From Methylobacterium soli (GTDB lineage: Bacteria; Pseudomonadota; Alphaproteobacteria; Rhizobiales; Beijerinckiaceae), in the NCBI RefSeq assembly GCF_008806385.1, contig NZ_VZZK01000002.1, positions 1 to 64,000 of the forward strand: a DNA stretch of 64,000 nt. The letters run 5' to 3'. The notes below the pieces were generated by a model. That model ran no database searches and was not told where the DNA came from. It saw only the letters and a program-made list of their open reading frames with translations. Below are positions 53,231-63,187 of the stretch, in pieces; position 1 is the first letter of the stretch; every line of letters begins with the position of its first letter. The position numbers and the translations under genes are program-made.

Positions 53231-53651
53231 GCTCCGCTCCCGCATCGGCGCGCTCCGCTCAGCCGGCAGCCCGCTTGGCCGCCGGGCCGGCGCGCGAAGA
53301 CGGTGCCCGGATCGGGGCGGCGGAGGACGCGGCCCTGCGGAGGGCGGCCATCGCGGGCGGTCCCGCGCGCAGGCCAAGCCTGTCCACGCATCCCTTTCGC
53401 GGACAAGAGGATTGCCGCCCGGGGCATGTCGTCAAGGTACGCGCTTTGCCCGCACCAGTCCATGGCAATAGACCGTACGTTCAACACGGTCGAATACAGA
53501 ATGGTCTTGATCTACATCCAGAACAAGGCCGGCGCCCATCTTCCCGTGATCACTGTGAAAGCGTCCGCGCCTGTCGTAAACCGTCGTGAGGCGGGGCCGG
53601 CGCGCCCCGTCGCGACGGAGGCGGGCTTTGGCTCGGCGGAAGGGCAGGCTG
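53231..53651. other. Divergent intergenic region
   Basis: About 420 bp between diverging genes. The stretch 53461-53530 is AT-richer and holds an imperfect palindrome (ACCGTACGTTCAACACGGT, about 53470). It likely contains promoters for the DUF2092 operon and the TAXI gene. No gene with a ribosome site was found. Confidence 0.4.
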
Positions 53652-54938
53652 ATGATCATCCGTGCGGTCGCGGGGATGTTCGCCCTCGTCGGGCTCGCGG
53701 TGGCGGCGCTATATTTCGGGATGGTCCATGCCGACCTGCGCGTCACGGCCGGGCCGCCCGGCAGCGCGATCCGGCGCCTGATGACCGCCCTGGAGGCCGC
53801 CAACGCCAAGGTCCATCCGCGGGTGCGCCTCATCCTGGTCGAGGAGCCGAGCCTCGCGGCGGGCGCGGGGGCGCTCGAGGACGGCACGGTCGACCTCGCG
53901 GTCATCCGCAGCGACCTGCCGCCGCCCCGGAACGCCCAGACCATCGCGATCCTGCGCCGGGACGTCGTCGCCCTCCTGCTGCCGCCCCACAGCCCGGTCG
54001 CGCATGTCGGCCAGCTCGCGGGCCGCACCGTCGCCCTGGTGGAGGGTCCCCTCGCGGCGGACAACGCCCGGATCCTCGACACCCTGCTCGGCTATTTCGA
54101 GGTGCCGGCCGAGCACGTGCACCGGATCGTCCTGCCGGTCGACGGCATCGGCCCGGCAATGCGGGACGGCCGGGTGGCCGCCGTCCTGGCCGTCGGCCCG
54201 ATCGGGCCCGGCCAGGCGGTCGACGCGACGGCGGCTCTCGCGAAGGCGCTGAAGGGCGCTCCGAAACTCCTGGCCATCGACGCCGCGGAGGCGATCGGCA
54301 AGCGCGACCCGGGCTTCGAATCGATCGAGGTGCCGGCCGGCGCCTTCCGGGGGCGCCCGGAGACGCCCGACGACAGCGTGACGAGCGTCGCGGTGACCTA
54401 CCGCTTCGTGGCGTCCCGCGCGATGCTCGACGTCACGGCGGCGGCGGTCGCCCGGTCGATCTTCACCATGAAGCCGATGCTCACCGCCGCCACCCCCCTG
54501 GCCAGCCAGATCGAGGCGCCGGACACGGACGACAAGAACCCGCTGGTCCCGATCCACCCGGGCGCCGCCGCCTATCTGAGCAGCGGCGACCAGAGCTTCT
54601 TCGACACCTCGCAGAACTACCTCTATGCCGGCGGCATCGTGCTGAGCGTCGCCGGGTCGGTGCTCGCGCTCCTGGTCGAGCGCTGGAATCGCCGGCGCTC
54701 GGCCCCCGACCGCAAGCTGCTGCGCCGGCTCATCGCGATCGCCCAGGAGGCCGAGACCGCGGAACCGGAGGCCTTGCCGGCGCTCGAGCGGGACGTGCGG
54801 GCGCTCGTGGCGGCGGCCCTCGCGCGGCAGGCCGAAGGTGGGGACGGCGCGACCCGGTGGGATGTCGTCGCGGCCGCCGCCGCGCAGGCCCGCCGCGCCA
54901 TCGCGTGCCGGCGCGCGGCGTCGGCCCGGGCCGGCTGA
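53652..54938 (+). CDS. TAXI-family solute-binding protein with C-terminal membrane extension
   Basis: A 428-residue protein. Residues 1-25 form an N-terminal signal/anchor. A TAXI/periplasmic-binding fold spans about 30-310 (LRVTAGPPGSAIRRL, DLAVIRSDLPPP, LAGRTVALVEGPLA). A hydrophobic helix (about 332-352: YAGGIVLSVAGSVLALLV) is followed by a helical, Arg/Ala-rich cytoplasmic tail. TRAP transporters normally pair such proteins with a DctQM membrane part; none is present here. It may be a sensor or a subunit for a distant permease. An upstream reading from 53586 is less likely. Confidence 0.7.
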   Translation: MIIRAVAGMFALVGLAVAALYFGMVHADLRVTAGPPGSAIRRLMTALEAANAKVHPRVRLILVEEPSLAAGAGALEDGTVDLAVIRSDLPPPRNAQTIAILRRDVVALLLPPHSPVAHVGQLAGRTVALVEGPLAADNARILDTLLGYFEVPAEHVHRIVLPVDGIGPAMRDGRVAAVLAVGPIGPGQAVDATAALAKALKGAPKLLAIDAAEAIGKRDPGFESIEVPAGAFRGRPETPDDSVTSVAVTYRFVASRAMLDVTAAAVARSIFTMKPMLTAATPLASQIEAPDTDDKNPLVPIHPGAAAYLSSGDQSFFDTSQNYLYAGGIVLSVAGSVLALLVERWNRRRSAPDRKLLRRLIAIAQEAETAEPEALPALERDVRALVAAALARQAEGGDGATRWDVVAAAAAQARRAIACRRAASARAG

Positions 54939-55161
54939 CGGGCCGCGCGCTTCGTCGAGACGAGCAGATCATCGGTACGTTAACGTGTATTCGTCGCCTA
55001 TCGTACTGAGATATATTTGGCACTCACAAGTCCTGGCGCGACTAGGCCTGACTCTTGCCCGGTCGTTGTCCGAGTGGCACCATCGATCGGGCTTCGAGAA
55101 GGCCGGCCTTTGCGTTGCAGGGTCCAGAACGGCCTCGGGCCCGCCACGGGAGCCCCCGCCC

Positions 55162-55470
55162 ATGATGCTCGCCCTTCCTGCCATCCTGATGGGCGCGGCG
55201 CTCGCGGTCGCGGACCGGATGCCGGATTACGACGTCCGCCCGAGCTGCCACGCGGCCACCTCCCTGATGAGCCTCGACCCGAAGCGGGAGGCGCGATGCC
55301 TCGACGACGAGGCGAGCGCCCGCCGCGAGGTCGCGGCGCAATGGGCGGGCTTCCTGCCCGCCGACCGGGTGCGCTGCGCGGCCGAGGCGCAGCTCGACGG
55401 AACCCCGAGCTACGTCGACCTGCTCGAATGCCTCACCCTCGCCCGCGAGGCGAAGGCCACCAAGGATTGA
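55162..55470 (+). CDS. Small exported hypothetical protein
   Basis: A 102-residue protein with a hydrophobic N-terminus (MLALPAILMGAALAVADRM). Four cysteines (SCHAATS, ARCLDDE, VRCAAEA, LECLTLA) are spaced for two disulfides. The pattern of a short four-helix protein with paired cysteines is seen in several exported proteins of this group. Not assigned to a named family. It precedes the second RND operon by about 90 bp and may belong to it. Confidence 0.6.
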   Translation: MMLALPAILMGAALAVADRMPDYDVRPSCHAATSLMSLDPKREARCLDDEASARREVAAQWAGFLPADRVRCAAEAQLDGTPSYVDLLECLTLAREAKATKD

Positions 55471-55560
55471 CGATTGCGGGAACGACGCGGGGCCTGACCG
55501 GCCGGCGTGACCGCGAGGCGGCCCGCGCGACCACCACCGGATGCATTCAGGCAGAGCCGC

Positions 55561-56940
55561 ATGCGTAATGCCCCAAGGCCCACAGTCGCCCCATGGCCCG
55601 CAATCGCCCCGAGCCCCGAAGCCGGATCATCCCGGGCTCCGGTACAGGAAGGCCCGTGGCTGCGCGGCCTCGCGGCCGGGCTGCTCAGCGTCGTGGCCGG
55701 CTGCAACGAGGCGAACCATTACGTTCCGCCCCCGCCGCCCGCCGTCTCGGTGGCGCAGCCGATCGAGCGCCCGGTGATCCGCTATTTCGAGCTGACCGGC
55801 AACACCCAGGCCTTCGCGACCGTCGATCTCGAAGCCCGCGTCCAGGGCTTCCTCGACGCCATCACCTACACGGACGGCGCCAGCGTCCGGAAGGGCACGC
55901 CGCTCTTCACGCTCCAGCGCAACACCTACGAGGCGCAGCTCAAACAGGCGCAGGGCAGCCTGACGGCGCAGGTGGCGGCCCGCACCAACGCGCAATCCGA
56001 GTACCAGCGCCAGGCGACGCTGGGGAAGGAGGAATTCGCCTCGCAGGCCCATGTCGAGGACACCAAGACCCGGTTCGACCAGGCCGCGGCCGCGGTCACG
56101 GAGGCGCAGGCCAATCTCGATCTCGCCACGATCAATCTCGGCTATACCCAGGTGCTGGCGCCCTTCGACGGGATCGTCACCAACCATCTGGTGGATGTGG
56201 GCGCCCTCGTCGGCGTCGGCGGCCCGACCAAGCTCGCCACGATCGTCCGGGTCGATCCGATCTACGTCTATTTCAACGTCAGCGAGCAGCAGGTGCTCCT
56301 GGTCAAGCAGGGCCTCGTCAAGGAGGGCCGGACCCTCGGGGACCTGGCGCGCATCCCGGTCGAGATCGGCCTCCAGAGCGAGACCGGGTACCCGCATCGG
56401 GGCGTGCTGAACTACGTCGCGCCCCAGGTCGACCCCTCGACCGGGACGCTGCTGGCCCGCGGCATCTTCGCAAATGAAGGGCACGCGCTCATGCCCGGCC
56501 TGTTCGTGCGCGTGCGGGTGCCGGTGCAGCACGAGAACCGGGCGCTCCTCGTGCGTGACGACGCCATCGGAACCAGCCAGCGGGGCGCCTACGTGCTCGT
56601 GGTGGGGGCGGACGACAAGGTGGTGCAGCGGGTGGTGACGCCGGGTGCCCGCGAGGGGCGCTACCGCGTGATCGAGGCCGGGCTCGCGCCGGAGGATTGG
56701 GTGGTCACCGAGGGCATCCAGCGCGCGATTCCGGGCGCGAAGGTCGCGCCGCAGAGAATGCCGTCGCCGACCGCCTCGGCCGAGGCCGACGAGGCCGGGA
56801 TCCTGCCTCCCACGATCCTGCCTCCCACGATCCTGCCGGCGACAGCACAACCTCCCACGCCCTCGCCCTCGCCCGCGACGGCGGTGCCGGCGGCGGTGGT
56901 GCCGGCCACGATCCTTCCCGGCGCCTCGCCCCGCCGCTGA
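55561..56940 (+). CDS. RND periplasmic adaptor (lipoprotein type)
   Basis: About 459 residues from the ATG at 55561. The lipobox LLSVVAGC suggests a lipid-anchored adaptor. The AcrA-like core runs from PPPPPAVSVAQPIERPV through the coiled hairpin and RGILNYVAP-like GVLNYVAPQVDPSTG barrel. The C-terminal 50 residues are a Pro/Thr/Ile-rich tail made partly of a repeated ILPPT unit. It lies 43 bp before the HAE1 pump gene. The exact start is unclear because an upstream reading (55507) is also open. Confidence 0.9.
   Translation: MRNAPRPTVAPWPAIAPSPEAGSSRAPVQEGPWLRGLAAGLLSVVAGCNEANHYVPPPPPAVSVAQPIERPVIRYFELTGNTQAFATVDLEARVQGFLDAITYTDGASVRKGTPLFTLQRNTYEAQLKQAQGSLTAQVAARTNAQSEYQRQATLGKEEFASQAHVEDTKTRFDQAAAAVTEAQANLDLATINLGYTQVLAPFDGIVTNHLVDVGALVGVGGPTKLATIVRVDPIYVYFNVSEQQVLLVKQGLVKEGRTLGDLARIPVEIGLQSETGYPHRGVLNYVAPQVDPSTGTLLARGIFANEGHALMPGLFVRVRVPVQHENRALLVRDDAIGTSQRGAYVLVVGADDKVVQRVVTPGAREGRYRVIEAGLAPEDWVVTEGIQRAIPGAKVAPQRMPSPTASAEADEAGILPPTILPPTILPATAQPPTPSPSPATAVPAAVVPATILPGASPRR
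56799..56837 (+). repeat. Tandem 15-bp repeat in the adaptor C-terminus
   Basis: gatcctgcctcccac occurs twice in tandem (56799-56813, 56814-56828) plus a 9-bp partial copy, encoding ILPPT-ILPPT-ILP. A slippage-prone in-frame unit that may vary in copy number between strains. Confidence 0.85.
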
Positions 56941-56983
56941 GGCGCGGCCCCTCCCCCCGCAGCCTCGGAGCGTCAGGCCCGCC

Positions 56984-59900
56984 ATGATCTCGCGCTTCTT
57001 CATCGAGCGGCCGGTCCTCGCCAACGTGCTGGCCCTCGTCATGGTGCTGATCGGGGTGGTGTCGCTCCTCGGCCTGCCGGTGGCCCAGTACCCGAACGTG
57101 GTGCCGCCCACCGTCCAGGTCACGACGCGCTACCCCGGGGCGAGCGCCCGCACGGTGGTCGACACCGTGGCGCTGCCGATCGAGCAGCAGGTCAACGGCG
57201 TCGAGGGCATGCTCTACATGCAGTCGACGAGCGCCAGCGACGGCACCTACACCCTCACGGTCACCTTCGCGATCGGCACCAATGCCGACCAGGCGCAGGT
57301 GCTGGTGCAGAACCGCGTCGCGATCGCGATGTCCTCCCTGCCCCAGGCCGTGCAGGTGCAGGGCGTCACGACCCAGAAGAAGTCGACGGCGATCCTGCAA
57401 TTCGTGACCCTGTCGTCACCGGATGGGCGCTACGACAGCCTGTTCCTGGCCAATTACGGCGTCATCAGCCTGCAGAGCGAATTGGCGCGCCTGCCCGGCG
57501 TCGGCAGCGTGACGGTGTTCGGCGCGGGCCAGTACGCCATGCGGATCTGGCTCGATCCCGATCTCGTCCAGGCGCGCGGGCTGACGCCGAGCGACATCAT
57601 CAGCATCGTGCAGCAGCAGAGCCAGGAGGTGACGGCGGGCGCGGTCGGCATGCCGCCGGTGCCGAAGGGCCAGGATTTCCAGTACACGCTCAACATCCAC
57701 GGGCGGCTCAACAGCGCGCCCGATTTCGAGGCCATCATCCTCAAGGCCGACGCGCAGGATGGCGGGCGCATCACCCGGCTGCGCGATGTCGGCCGGGTGG
57801 AGCTCGGGGCCCAGACCTACAGCCAGTCCTTCACCCTGAACGGCCAGCCCGCGGCCGGGATCGGGATCTACCAATTGCCGGAGGCGAACGCCATCACGGT
57901 GGCGAGCGCGGTCCGCGCCAGGATGGCGACGCTCGCCAAGAGCTTCCCGCCCGGCCTCGTCTCGACGATCCCGTTCGACACCACGGGCTTCGTCGAGGCC
58001 TCGATCCACGAGGTCTACGTCACCCTGTTCGAGGCCGGGATCCTGGTGCTGATCGTCATCATGGTCTTCCTGCAGGATTGGCGGGCCATGCTGGTCCCGG
58101 CCACCACCGTCCCGGTGACCATCATCGGCGCCTTCGCGGCGATGGCGGGCCTCGGCTTCAGCATCAACCTCTCGACCCTGTTCGCCATCGTGCTCGCCAT
58201 CGGCATCGTGGTGGACGACGCCATCGTGATCGTGGAGGGGGTCGCCCACCATATCGAGCGCGGTCTGCCCCCGCGCGAGGCGGCCGAGAAGGCCATGGAC
58301 GAGCTCTTCGGACCGATCATCGGCATCACCCTCGTGCTGATGTCGGTCTTCATCCCGGCCGCCTTCCTGCCCGGGCTGACCGGCCAGCTCTACAAGCAAT
58401 TCGCCCTCGTGATCGCCGCCACCGCCCTGATCAGCGCCATCAACGCGGCCACGCTCAAGCCGACCCAATGCGCCCTCTGGCTGCGCAAGCCGGTGCCGCC
58501 CGAGCGCCGCAACGCCTTCTACCGGGCCTTCAACCGGGTCTATGGCCGCGCCGAGGATGCCTATGCCCGGCTGATCGACCGCATGGTCCATCACAGCGGC
58601 GCCATGGTGGTGGCGGCACTCCTGCTCATCGGCCTCGCCGGCTGGGGCCTGACGCGCCTGCCGACCGCCTTCCTGCCGATCGAGGACCAGGGCTACGTCC
58701 TGATCGGGGCGCAGTTGCCCGACGGGGCCTCGAAGGAGCGCACGGACGCGGTGATGCGCCGGATCACCGCCCTGGCGAAGGAGACGCCGGGCGTCGATCA
58801 GGTGCTGACGATCAGCGGCATCTCGGTGCTCGACAACAGCGCCTCGCTGCCGAATGCCGGCGTCGCCTACGTGGTGCTGAAGAGCTGGGACGTGCGCGGC
58901 AAGGCGCCCGGCGAGGACCTGCGCAGCCTCTACGCGCGGCTGAACCGTTCGCTGGAGCAGATCGAGGGCGCCATCACCTACGTGCTCGTGCCGCCGCCGA
59001 TTCAGGGCATCGGCAATGCCAGCGGGTTCACCATGCAGGTGGAGCTGCGCGACGGCGCCTTCGATTACCCGCTCCTCGAGAGCCTCGCCCGGACGATCGT
59101 GGCGAATGGCGGCAGCCAATCCGCGCTGCAGCGGCTCAACACCTCCTTCCGCGCCGGGGTCCCGCAACTCTCGGTCGCGGTCGACCGGGTCAAGGCGGAG
59201 GCGCTCGGGGTCACGGTCGGGCAGGTCTTCTCGACGCTCTCGGGCTATGTCGGCTCGGCCTACGTGACGCAGTTCAACAAGTTCGGCCGGACCTTCCAGG
59301 TCTATGTCCAGGCCGCCTCGGATTTTCGCCTGCGCCCGGAGGACATCGCGATCCTCTCGGTCAGGGCCGGCAACGGCACGATGGTGCCCCTCGGCACCCT
59401 GGTCGAGATCAAGACGGTGCAGGGCCCGTCGCTGATCAGCCTCTACAATCTCTACCCGACGGCCACGATCGTCGGCGGCCCGGCCCCGGGCTACAGCTCG
59501 GGCCAGGCCCTCGACCTGATGGAGCAGATCGCCGACGCGGTGCTGCCCCCCGGGACCGGCTTCGCCTGGACCGCGATGTCCTATCAGGAGCGGGCGGTCG
59601 GCTCGCAGATCTACCTCGTCTTCGGCCTCGCCATCGTGCTCGTCTACTTCGTGCTGGCCGGGCAGTACGAGAGCTGGATCCTGCCGCTCGCGGTCCTGCT
59701 CGGGGTGCCGCTGGCGCTCCTCGGGACGGTGGGGGCCCTCACGGCGCTCGGGGCGGCCAACAACCTCTACACGCAGATCGGCCTGATCCTGCTGATCGCC
59801 CTGGCGAGCAAGAACGCCATCCTGATCGTGGAGGTGGCGCGCGAGCGGCGCCAGGCCGGCGCCGAGATCGTGACGGCGGCGGTCGAGGCGGCGCGCCTGC

Positions 59901-60154
59901 GCTTCCGCCCGATCCTGATGACCTCCTTCGCCTTCATCCTCGGCGTACTGCCCCTCGTCACGGCGACCGGCGCGGGGGCCTCCGCGCGCAAGTCGATCGG
60001 CATCACGGTGTTCAGCGGCATGCTCGCCTCGACCTGCCTGGCGGTGCTGTTCGTGCCGTCCTTCTACGTGGTGCTGCAGCGCTTCGCCGAGTGGCGCGCC
60101 GCGCGCCGCGCTCCGGCGCCCGAGGGGCCTCCCCCCGTCTCGGAACCCGCCTGA
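56984..60154 (+). CDS. RND efflux pump inner-membrane protein (HAE1 family)
   Basis: A 1056-residue second AcrB-type pump. N-terminus MISRFFIERPVLANVLALVM, then GLPVAQYPNVVPPTVQVTTR. The proton-transfer helix GIVVDDAIVIVEGVAHH and the later GLGFSINLSTLFAIVLAIG loop fit the family. It is fed by the lipoprotein adaptor and, like the pump on the minus strand at 44-47 kb, lacks an OMF gene. The two pumps belong to the same family but are clearly different proteins. Confidence 0.95.
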   Translation: MISRFFIERPVLANVLALVMVLIGVVSLLGLPVAQYPNVVPPTVQVTTRYPGASARTVVDTVALPIEQQVNGVEGMLYMQSTSASDGTYTLTVTFAIGTNADQAQVLVQNRVAIAMSSLPQAVQVQGVTTQKKSTAILQFVTLSSPDGRYDSLFLANYGVISLQSELARLPGVGSVTVFGAGQYAMRIWLDPDLVQARGLTPSDIISIVQQQSQEVTAGAVGMPPVPKGQDFQYTLNIHGRLNSAPDFEAIILKADAQDGGRITRLRDVGRVELGAQTYSQSFTLNGQPAAGIGIYQLPEANAITVASAVRARMATLAKSFPPGLVSTIPFDTTGFVEASIHEVYVTLFEAGILVLIVIMVFLQDWRAMLVPATTVPVTIIGAFAAMAGLGFSINLSTLFAIVLAIGIVVDDAIVIVEGVAHHIERGLPPREAAEKAMDELFGPIIGITLVLMSVFIPAAFLPGLTGQLYKQFALVIAATALISAINAATLKPTQCALWLRKPVPPERRNAFYRAFNRVYGRAEDAYARLIDRMVHHSGAMVVAALLLIGLAGWGLTRLPTAFLPIEDQGYVLIGAQLPDGASKERTDAVMRRITALAKETPGVDQVLTISGISVLDNSASLPNAGVAYVVLKSWDVRGKAPGEDLRSLYARLNRSLEQIEGAITYVLVPPPIQGIGNASGFTMQVELRDGAFDYPLLESLARTIVANGGSQSALQRLNTSFRAGVPQLSVAVDRVKAEALGVTVGQVFSTLSGYVGSAYVTQFNKFGRTFQVYVQAASDFRLRPEDIAILSVRAGNGTMVPLGTLVEIKTVQGPSLISLYNLYPTATIVGGPAPGYSSGQALDLMEQIADAVLPPGTGFAWTAMSYQERAVGSQIYLVFGLAIVLVYFVLAGQYESWILPLAVLLGVPLALLGTVGALTALGAANNLYTQIGLILLIALASKNAILIVEVARERRQAGAEIVTAAVEAARLRFRPILMTSFAFILGVLPLVTATGAGASARKSIGITVFSGMLASTCLAVLFVPSFYVVLQRFAEWRAARRAPAPEGPPPVSEPA

Positions 60155-60155
60155 G

Positions 60156-60182
60156 GGCGCGCCGGCCCGTGGCCGGCGCGCC
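60156..60182 (+). terminator. Hairpin after the second RND operon
   Basis: GGCGCGCCGGCC (60156-60167), a 3-nt loop, GGCCGGCGCGCC (60171-60182): a perfect 12-bp stem beginning 1 bp after the stop codon. No U-run, so it may be a stabilising stem rather than a terminator. Confidence 0.55.
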
Positions 60183-60272
60183 GGCGCACAGCTTCCTGCG
60201 CGCGGTGCCGGGACGGCCTTCGGGCGGCGGATTGACGGCAACCTCCCGGGCAGCGCAGAACAGCCCCAAACC

Positions 60273-63047
60273 ATGATGCCAACGCTTGCCACTGACGCGG
60301 CCCTGACGCCGCAGGAGCCGGATGAGGCTGCGCGCCTCGCGGCGCTTCACCGCTATGGCATCCTCGACACGCCGGCCGAGGCCGGGTTCGACGACATCGT
60401 GCTGCTGGCGTCCCAGATCTGCCAGACGCCGGTCGCCCTCGTCAGCCTGGTCGAGGCAGACCGGCAATGGTTCAAGGCCCGGATCGGGTTCGATGCCTGC
60501 GAGACGCCCCTGGCGCAATCGGTCTGCGCCCACGCGCTGCACCGGCCGGGCCTGCTCGTCATCCCGGACCTGACGCAGGATCCGCGCACGCGCCACAACA
60601 CCCTGGTCACCGGCGCGCCGCACCTGCGCTTCTACGCGGGCGCGCGCCTGGAGACCCCGGACGGGCACGCCCTCGGCACGCTCTGCGTGATCGACGCCGA
60701 GCCGCGCCCGGCGGGGCTCACGCCAATCCAGGCCAGCGGGCTCGAGGCCCTGGCGCGCCAGGTCATGGCGCAGATGGAGCTGCGCCAGGCGCTCGCGGCC
60801 CGGCAGGCCGCGCTCAAGGACGTGCGCGAGGGCGACGCCCGCCACCGGCAGATCCTCGACAGCGCCATCGACTACGCCATCATCACGATCGACCTCGACG
60901 GCCTCGTCACCAGCTGGAACGCGGGGGCGGAGCACGTCCTCGGCTGGACCGAGGCGGAGATGTGCGGCCGGCCCGCCCGGGTCTTCTTCACGCCGGAGGA
61001 TGACCGCGCCGGCATCCCCGAGCGCGAGATGCGCGCCGCCCGCGAGCATGGCCGGGGCAACGACGAGCGCTGGCACTGCCGCAAGGACGGGACGCGCTTC
61101 TACGCCCTCGGCGAGATGATGCCGCTCAAATCCGAGGACGGCCGCCATGTCGGCTACCTCAAGATCCTGCGGGACCGGACCGCGCAGCGCCAGGCCGAGG
61201 AGACGCAGCGCGCCGACGCGCAATTCATGCGCGGCGTGCTCGCGGCCTCCGCCGATTGCATCAAGGTCCTGGATCTCGACGGACGCCTCACCTTCATGAG
61301 CGCGGGCGGCCAGCAGGTGATGGAGGTGAGCGACTTCCGCGCGATCGAGGGCCGCTATTGGCCGGATTTCTGGCAGGATCAGAGCCGTGAGGACGCCCTC
61401 GCGGCGATCGCGGCCGCCAAGGCCGGCGGGACCGGGCAGTTCCAGGGGCCGGCCGACACCGTCGCGGGCACGCCGCGCTGGTGGGACGTCCAGGTCACCC
61501 CGATCCTCGATGCGGCGGGGCGTCCGGTGCGCCTGCTCGCGGTCTCGCGCAACATCACCGAGCGCAAGAGCGCCGAGCAGCAGATCGCCGCGAGCGAGGA
61601 GCGCTGGCGCGGCCTGTTCGAGGGCATGCAGGAGGGGTTCTGCAGCGGCGAGATCCTGCGCGGCCCGGACGGGCAGCCCGCGGATTTCCGCTTCCTCGAG
61701 GTCAACCCGGCCTTCGCGGACCAGACCGGATTGCCGGGCGACATCGTCGGCCGGTCGATGCGCGAGCTCGTGCCGGAGATCCCGCAAGCCCTCATCGAGA
61801 CCTATGCGCGGGTGGTGGAGACCGGCGCGCCGGAGACCTTCGAGATCGAGATCCCGGCGCTGCGGCGCGTCTTCGAGGTGCGGGCGCGCCGGGCGCAGGG
61901 CCAAAGCTTCGCCGCGATGTTCCTCGACATCTCCGGCCGCAAGCAGGCGGACCGCCGCCGCACCGCCATGGCCGAGCTCAGCGACCGCCTGCGCGACGTG
62001 ACCGACAAGGCCGAGATCTCCGGGGTCGCGACCGAGATCATGGGGCGCGCCCTCGGCCTGAGCCGGGCCGGCTACGGCACCGTCGATCCCGAGCGCGAGA
62101 CCGTCGCGATCGTCTCGGACTGGACCGCGCCCGGCCTCGCCGGCCTCGCCCCGGCGCACCATTTCCGCGATTACGGCTCCTACATCGCGGATCTCAAGGT
62201 CGGCCGGATTCTGGTGGTCGACGACGTGGCGGCCGATCCGCGCACCGCGGCGGACACGGCCGCCTGGGCCGGCATCGGCGTCCGCGCGGTGGCGAACCTG
62301 CCCGTGACCGAGCATGGCCGCTTCGTGGCCCTGTTCTACCTCGCGAAGCCCGAGCCCCACGCCTGGACCGCCGAGGAGATCGGCTTCCTGCGCAGCGTCG
62401 CGGACCGGACCCGCGCGGCCATCGCCCGGGTCGAATCCGAGGAGCGCCAGCAGCTCCTCAATCACGAGCTGAGCCACCGGATGAAGAACCTGCTCGCGAT
62501 GGTGCAATCCATCGCGACGCAGACCATGCGCTCGGCCACCGACGTCGATTCGGCCAAGGAGATCCTGGCGGCCCGCCTGATCGCCCTCGGCCGCGCGCAC
62601 GACCTGCTAATGGGCGGCGCCCTCGGCAGCACCAAGGTCCTGGCGATCGTGCGGGCGGCCCTGGAGATCCACACGGACCGGCCGAGCCGCTTCCGCCTCG
62701 TCGGCCCCGATCTCGAGATCGGCGCGAAGCCCGCCCTCTCGCTCGCGCTGATGCTGCACGAATTGGCGACCAACGCGGCCAAGTACGGCGCGCTCTCGGT
62801 CGAGACTGGCCATGTCGCGGTGAACTGGGAGGTGGTGCCGGGCGCCGGCGAGCCGCTCCTGCGGGTCTCCTGGGCGGAGTTGGACGGCCCCCCGGTCACG
62901 CCGCCGAGCCGCAAGGGCTTCGGCACGCGCTTCATCGAGCGGGGCCTAGCCGGGCAGGTCAGCGGCACGGTCGCCCTCACGTACGAGCCCGGCGGCGTCA
63001 CCTGCACGGTGACGGGTGCGCTCGCGGCCTTCCAGTCGAATCTGTAG
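60273..63047 (+). CDS. Multi-sensor HWE-type histidine kinase (GAF-PAS3-GAF)
   Basis: A 924-residue soluble kinase. Domains in order: GAF (about 18-175), three PAS domains (about 190-310, 320-435 and 445-560), a second GAF (about 575-715), and a HWE-family kinase core with phospho-accepting His735 in HELSHRMKNLLAMVQSI, then an ATPase domain (about 800-920: ALMLHELATNAAKYGALS). Such kinases in alphaproteobacteria often drive the general stress response or a dedicated receiver. The small receiver gene 140 bp downstream is the natural partner. The sensed signals are unknown. Confidence 0.93.
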   Translation: MMPTLATDAALTPQEPDEAARLAALHRYGILDTPAEAGFDDIVLLASQICQTPVALVSLVEADRQWFKARIGFDACETPLAQSVCAHALHRPGLLVIPDLTQDPRTRHNTLVTGAPHLRFYAGARLETPDGHALGTLCVIDAEPRPAGLTPIQASGLEALARQVMAQMELRQALAARQAALKDVREGDARHRQILDSAIDYAIITIDLDGLVTSWNAGAEHVLGWTEAEMCGRPARVFFTPEDDRAGIPEREMRAAREHGRGNDERWHCRKDGTRFYALGEMMPLKSEDGRHVGYLKILRDRTAQRQAEETQRADAQFMRGVLAASADCIKVLDLDGRLTFMSAGGQQVMEVSDFRAIEGRYWPDFWQDQSREDALAAIAAAKAGGTGQFQGPADTVAGTPRWWDVQVTPILDAAGRPVRLLAVSRNITERKSAEQQIAASEERWRGLFEGMQEGFCSGEILRGPDGQPADFRFLEVNPAFADQTGLPGDIVGRSMRELVPEIPQALIETYARVVETGAPETFEIEIPALRRVFEVRARRAQGQSFAAMFLDISGRKQADRRRTAMAELSDRLRDVTDKAEISGVATEIMGRALGLSRAGYGTVDPERETVAIVSDWTAPGLAGLAPAHHFRDYGSYIADLKVGRILVVDDVAADPRTAADTAAWAGIGVRAVANLPVTEHGRFVALFYLAKPEPHAWTAEEIGFLRSVADRTRAAIARVESEERQQLLNHELSHRMKNLLAMVQSIATQTMRSATDVDSAKEILAARLIALGRAHDLLMGGALGSTKVLAIVRAALEIHTDRPSRFRLVGPDLEIGAKPALSLALMLHELATNAAKYGALSVETGHVAVNWEVVPGAGEPLLRVSWAELDGPPVTPPSRKGFGTRFIERGLAGQVSGTVALTYEPGGVTCTVTGALAAFQSNL

Positions 63048-63187
63048 CGCGCACCGTTTCGGCGCGAACGCGCGTCACCGCAAGGTTTGAGGGCCGTTCC
63101 CGGTGGCCGCGCGATCGGGTACGGCGACACGCGATGAAATCCCGAGCCGGCCTTGCAACTTAACCCAGATCAACCCGTTCGCCTTCG

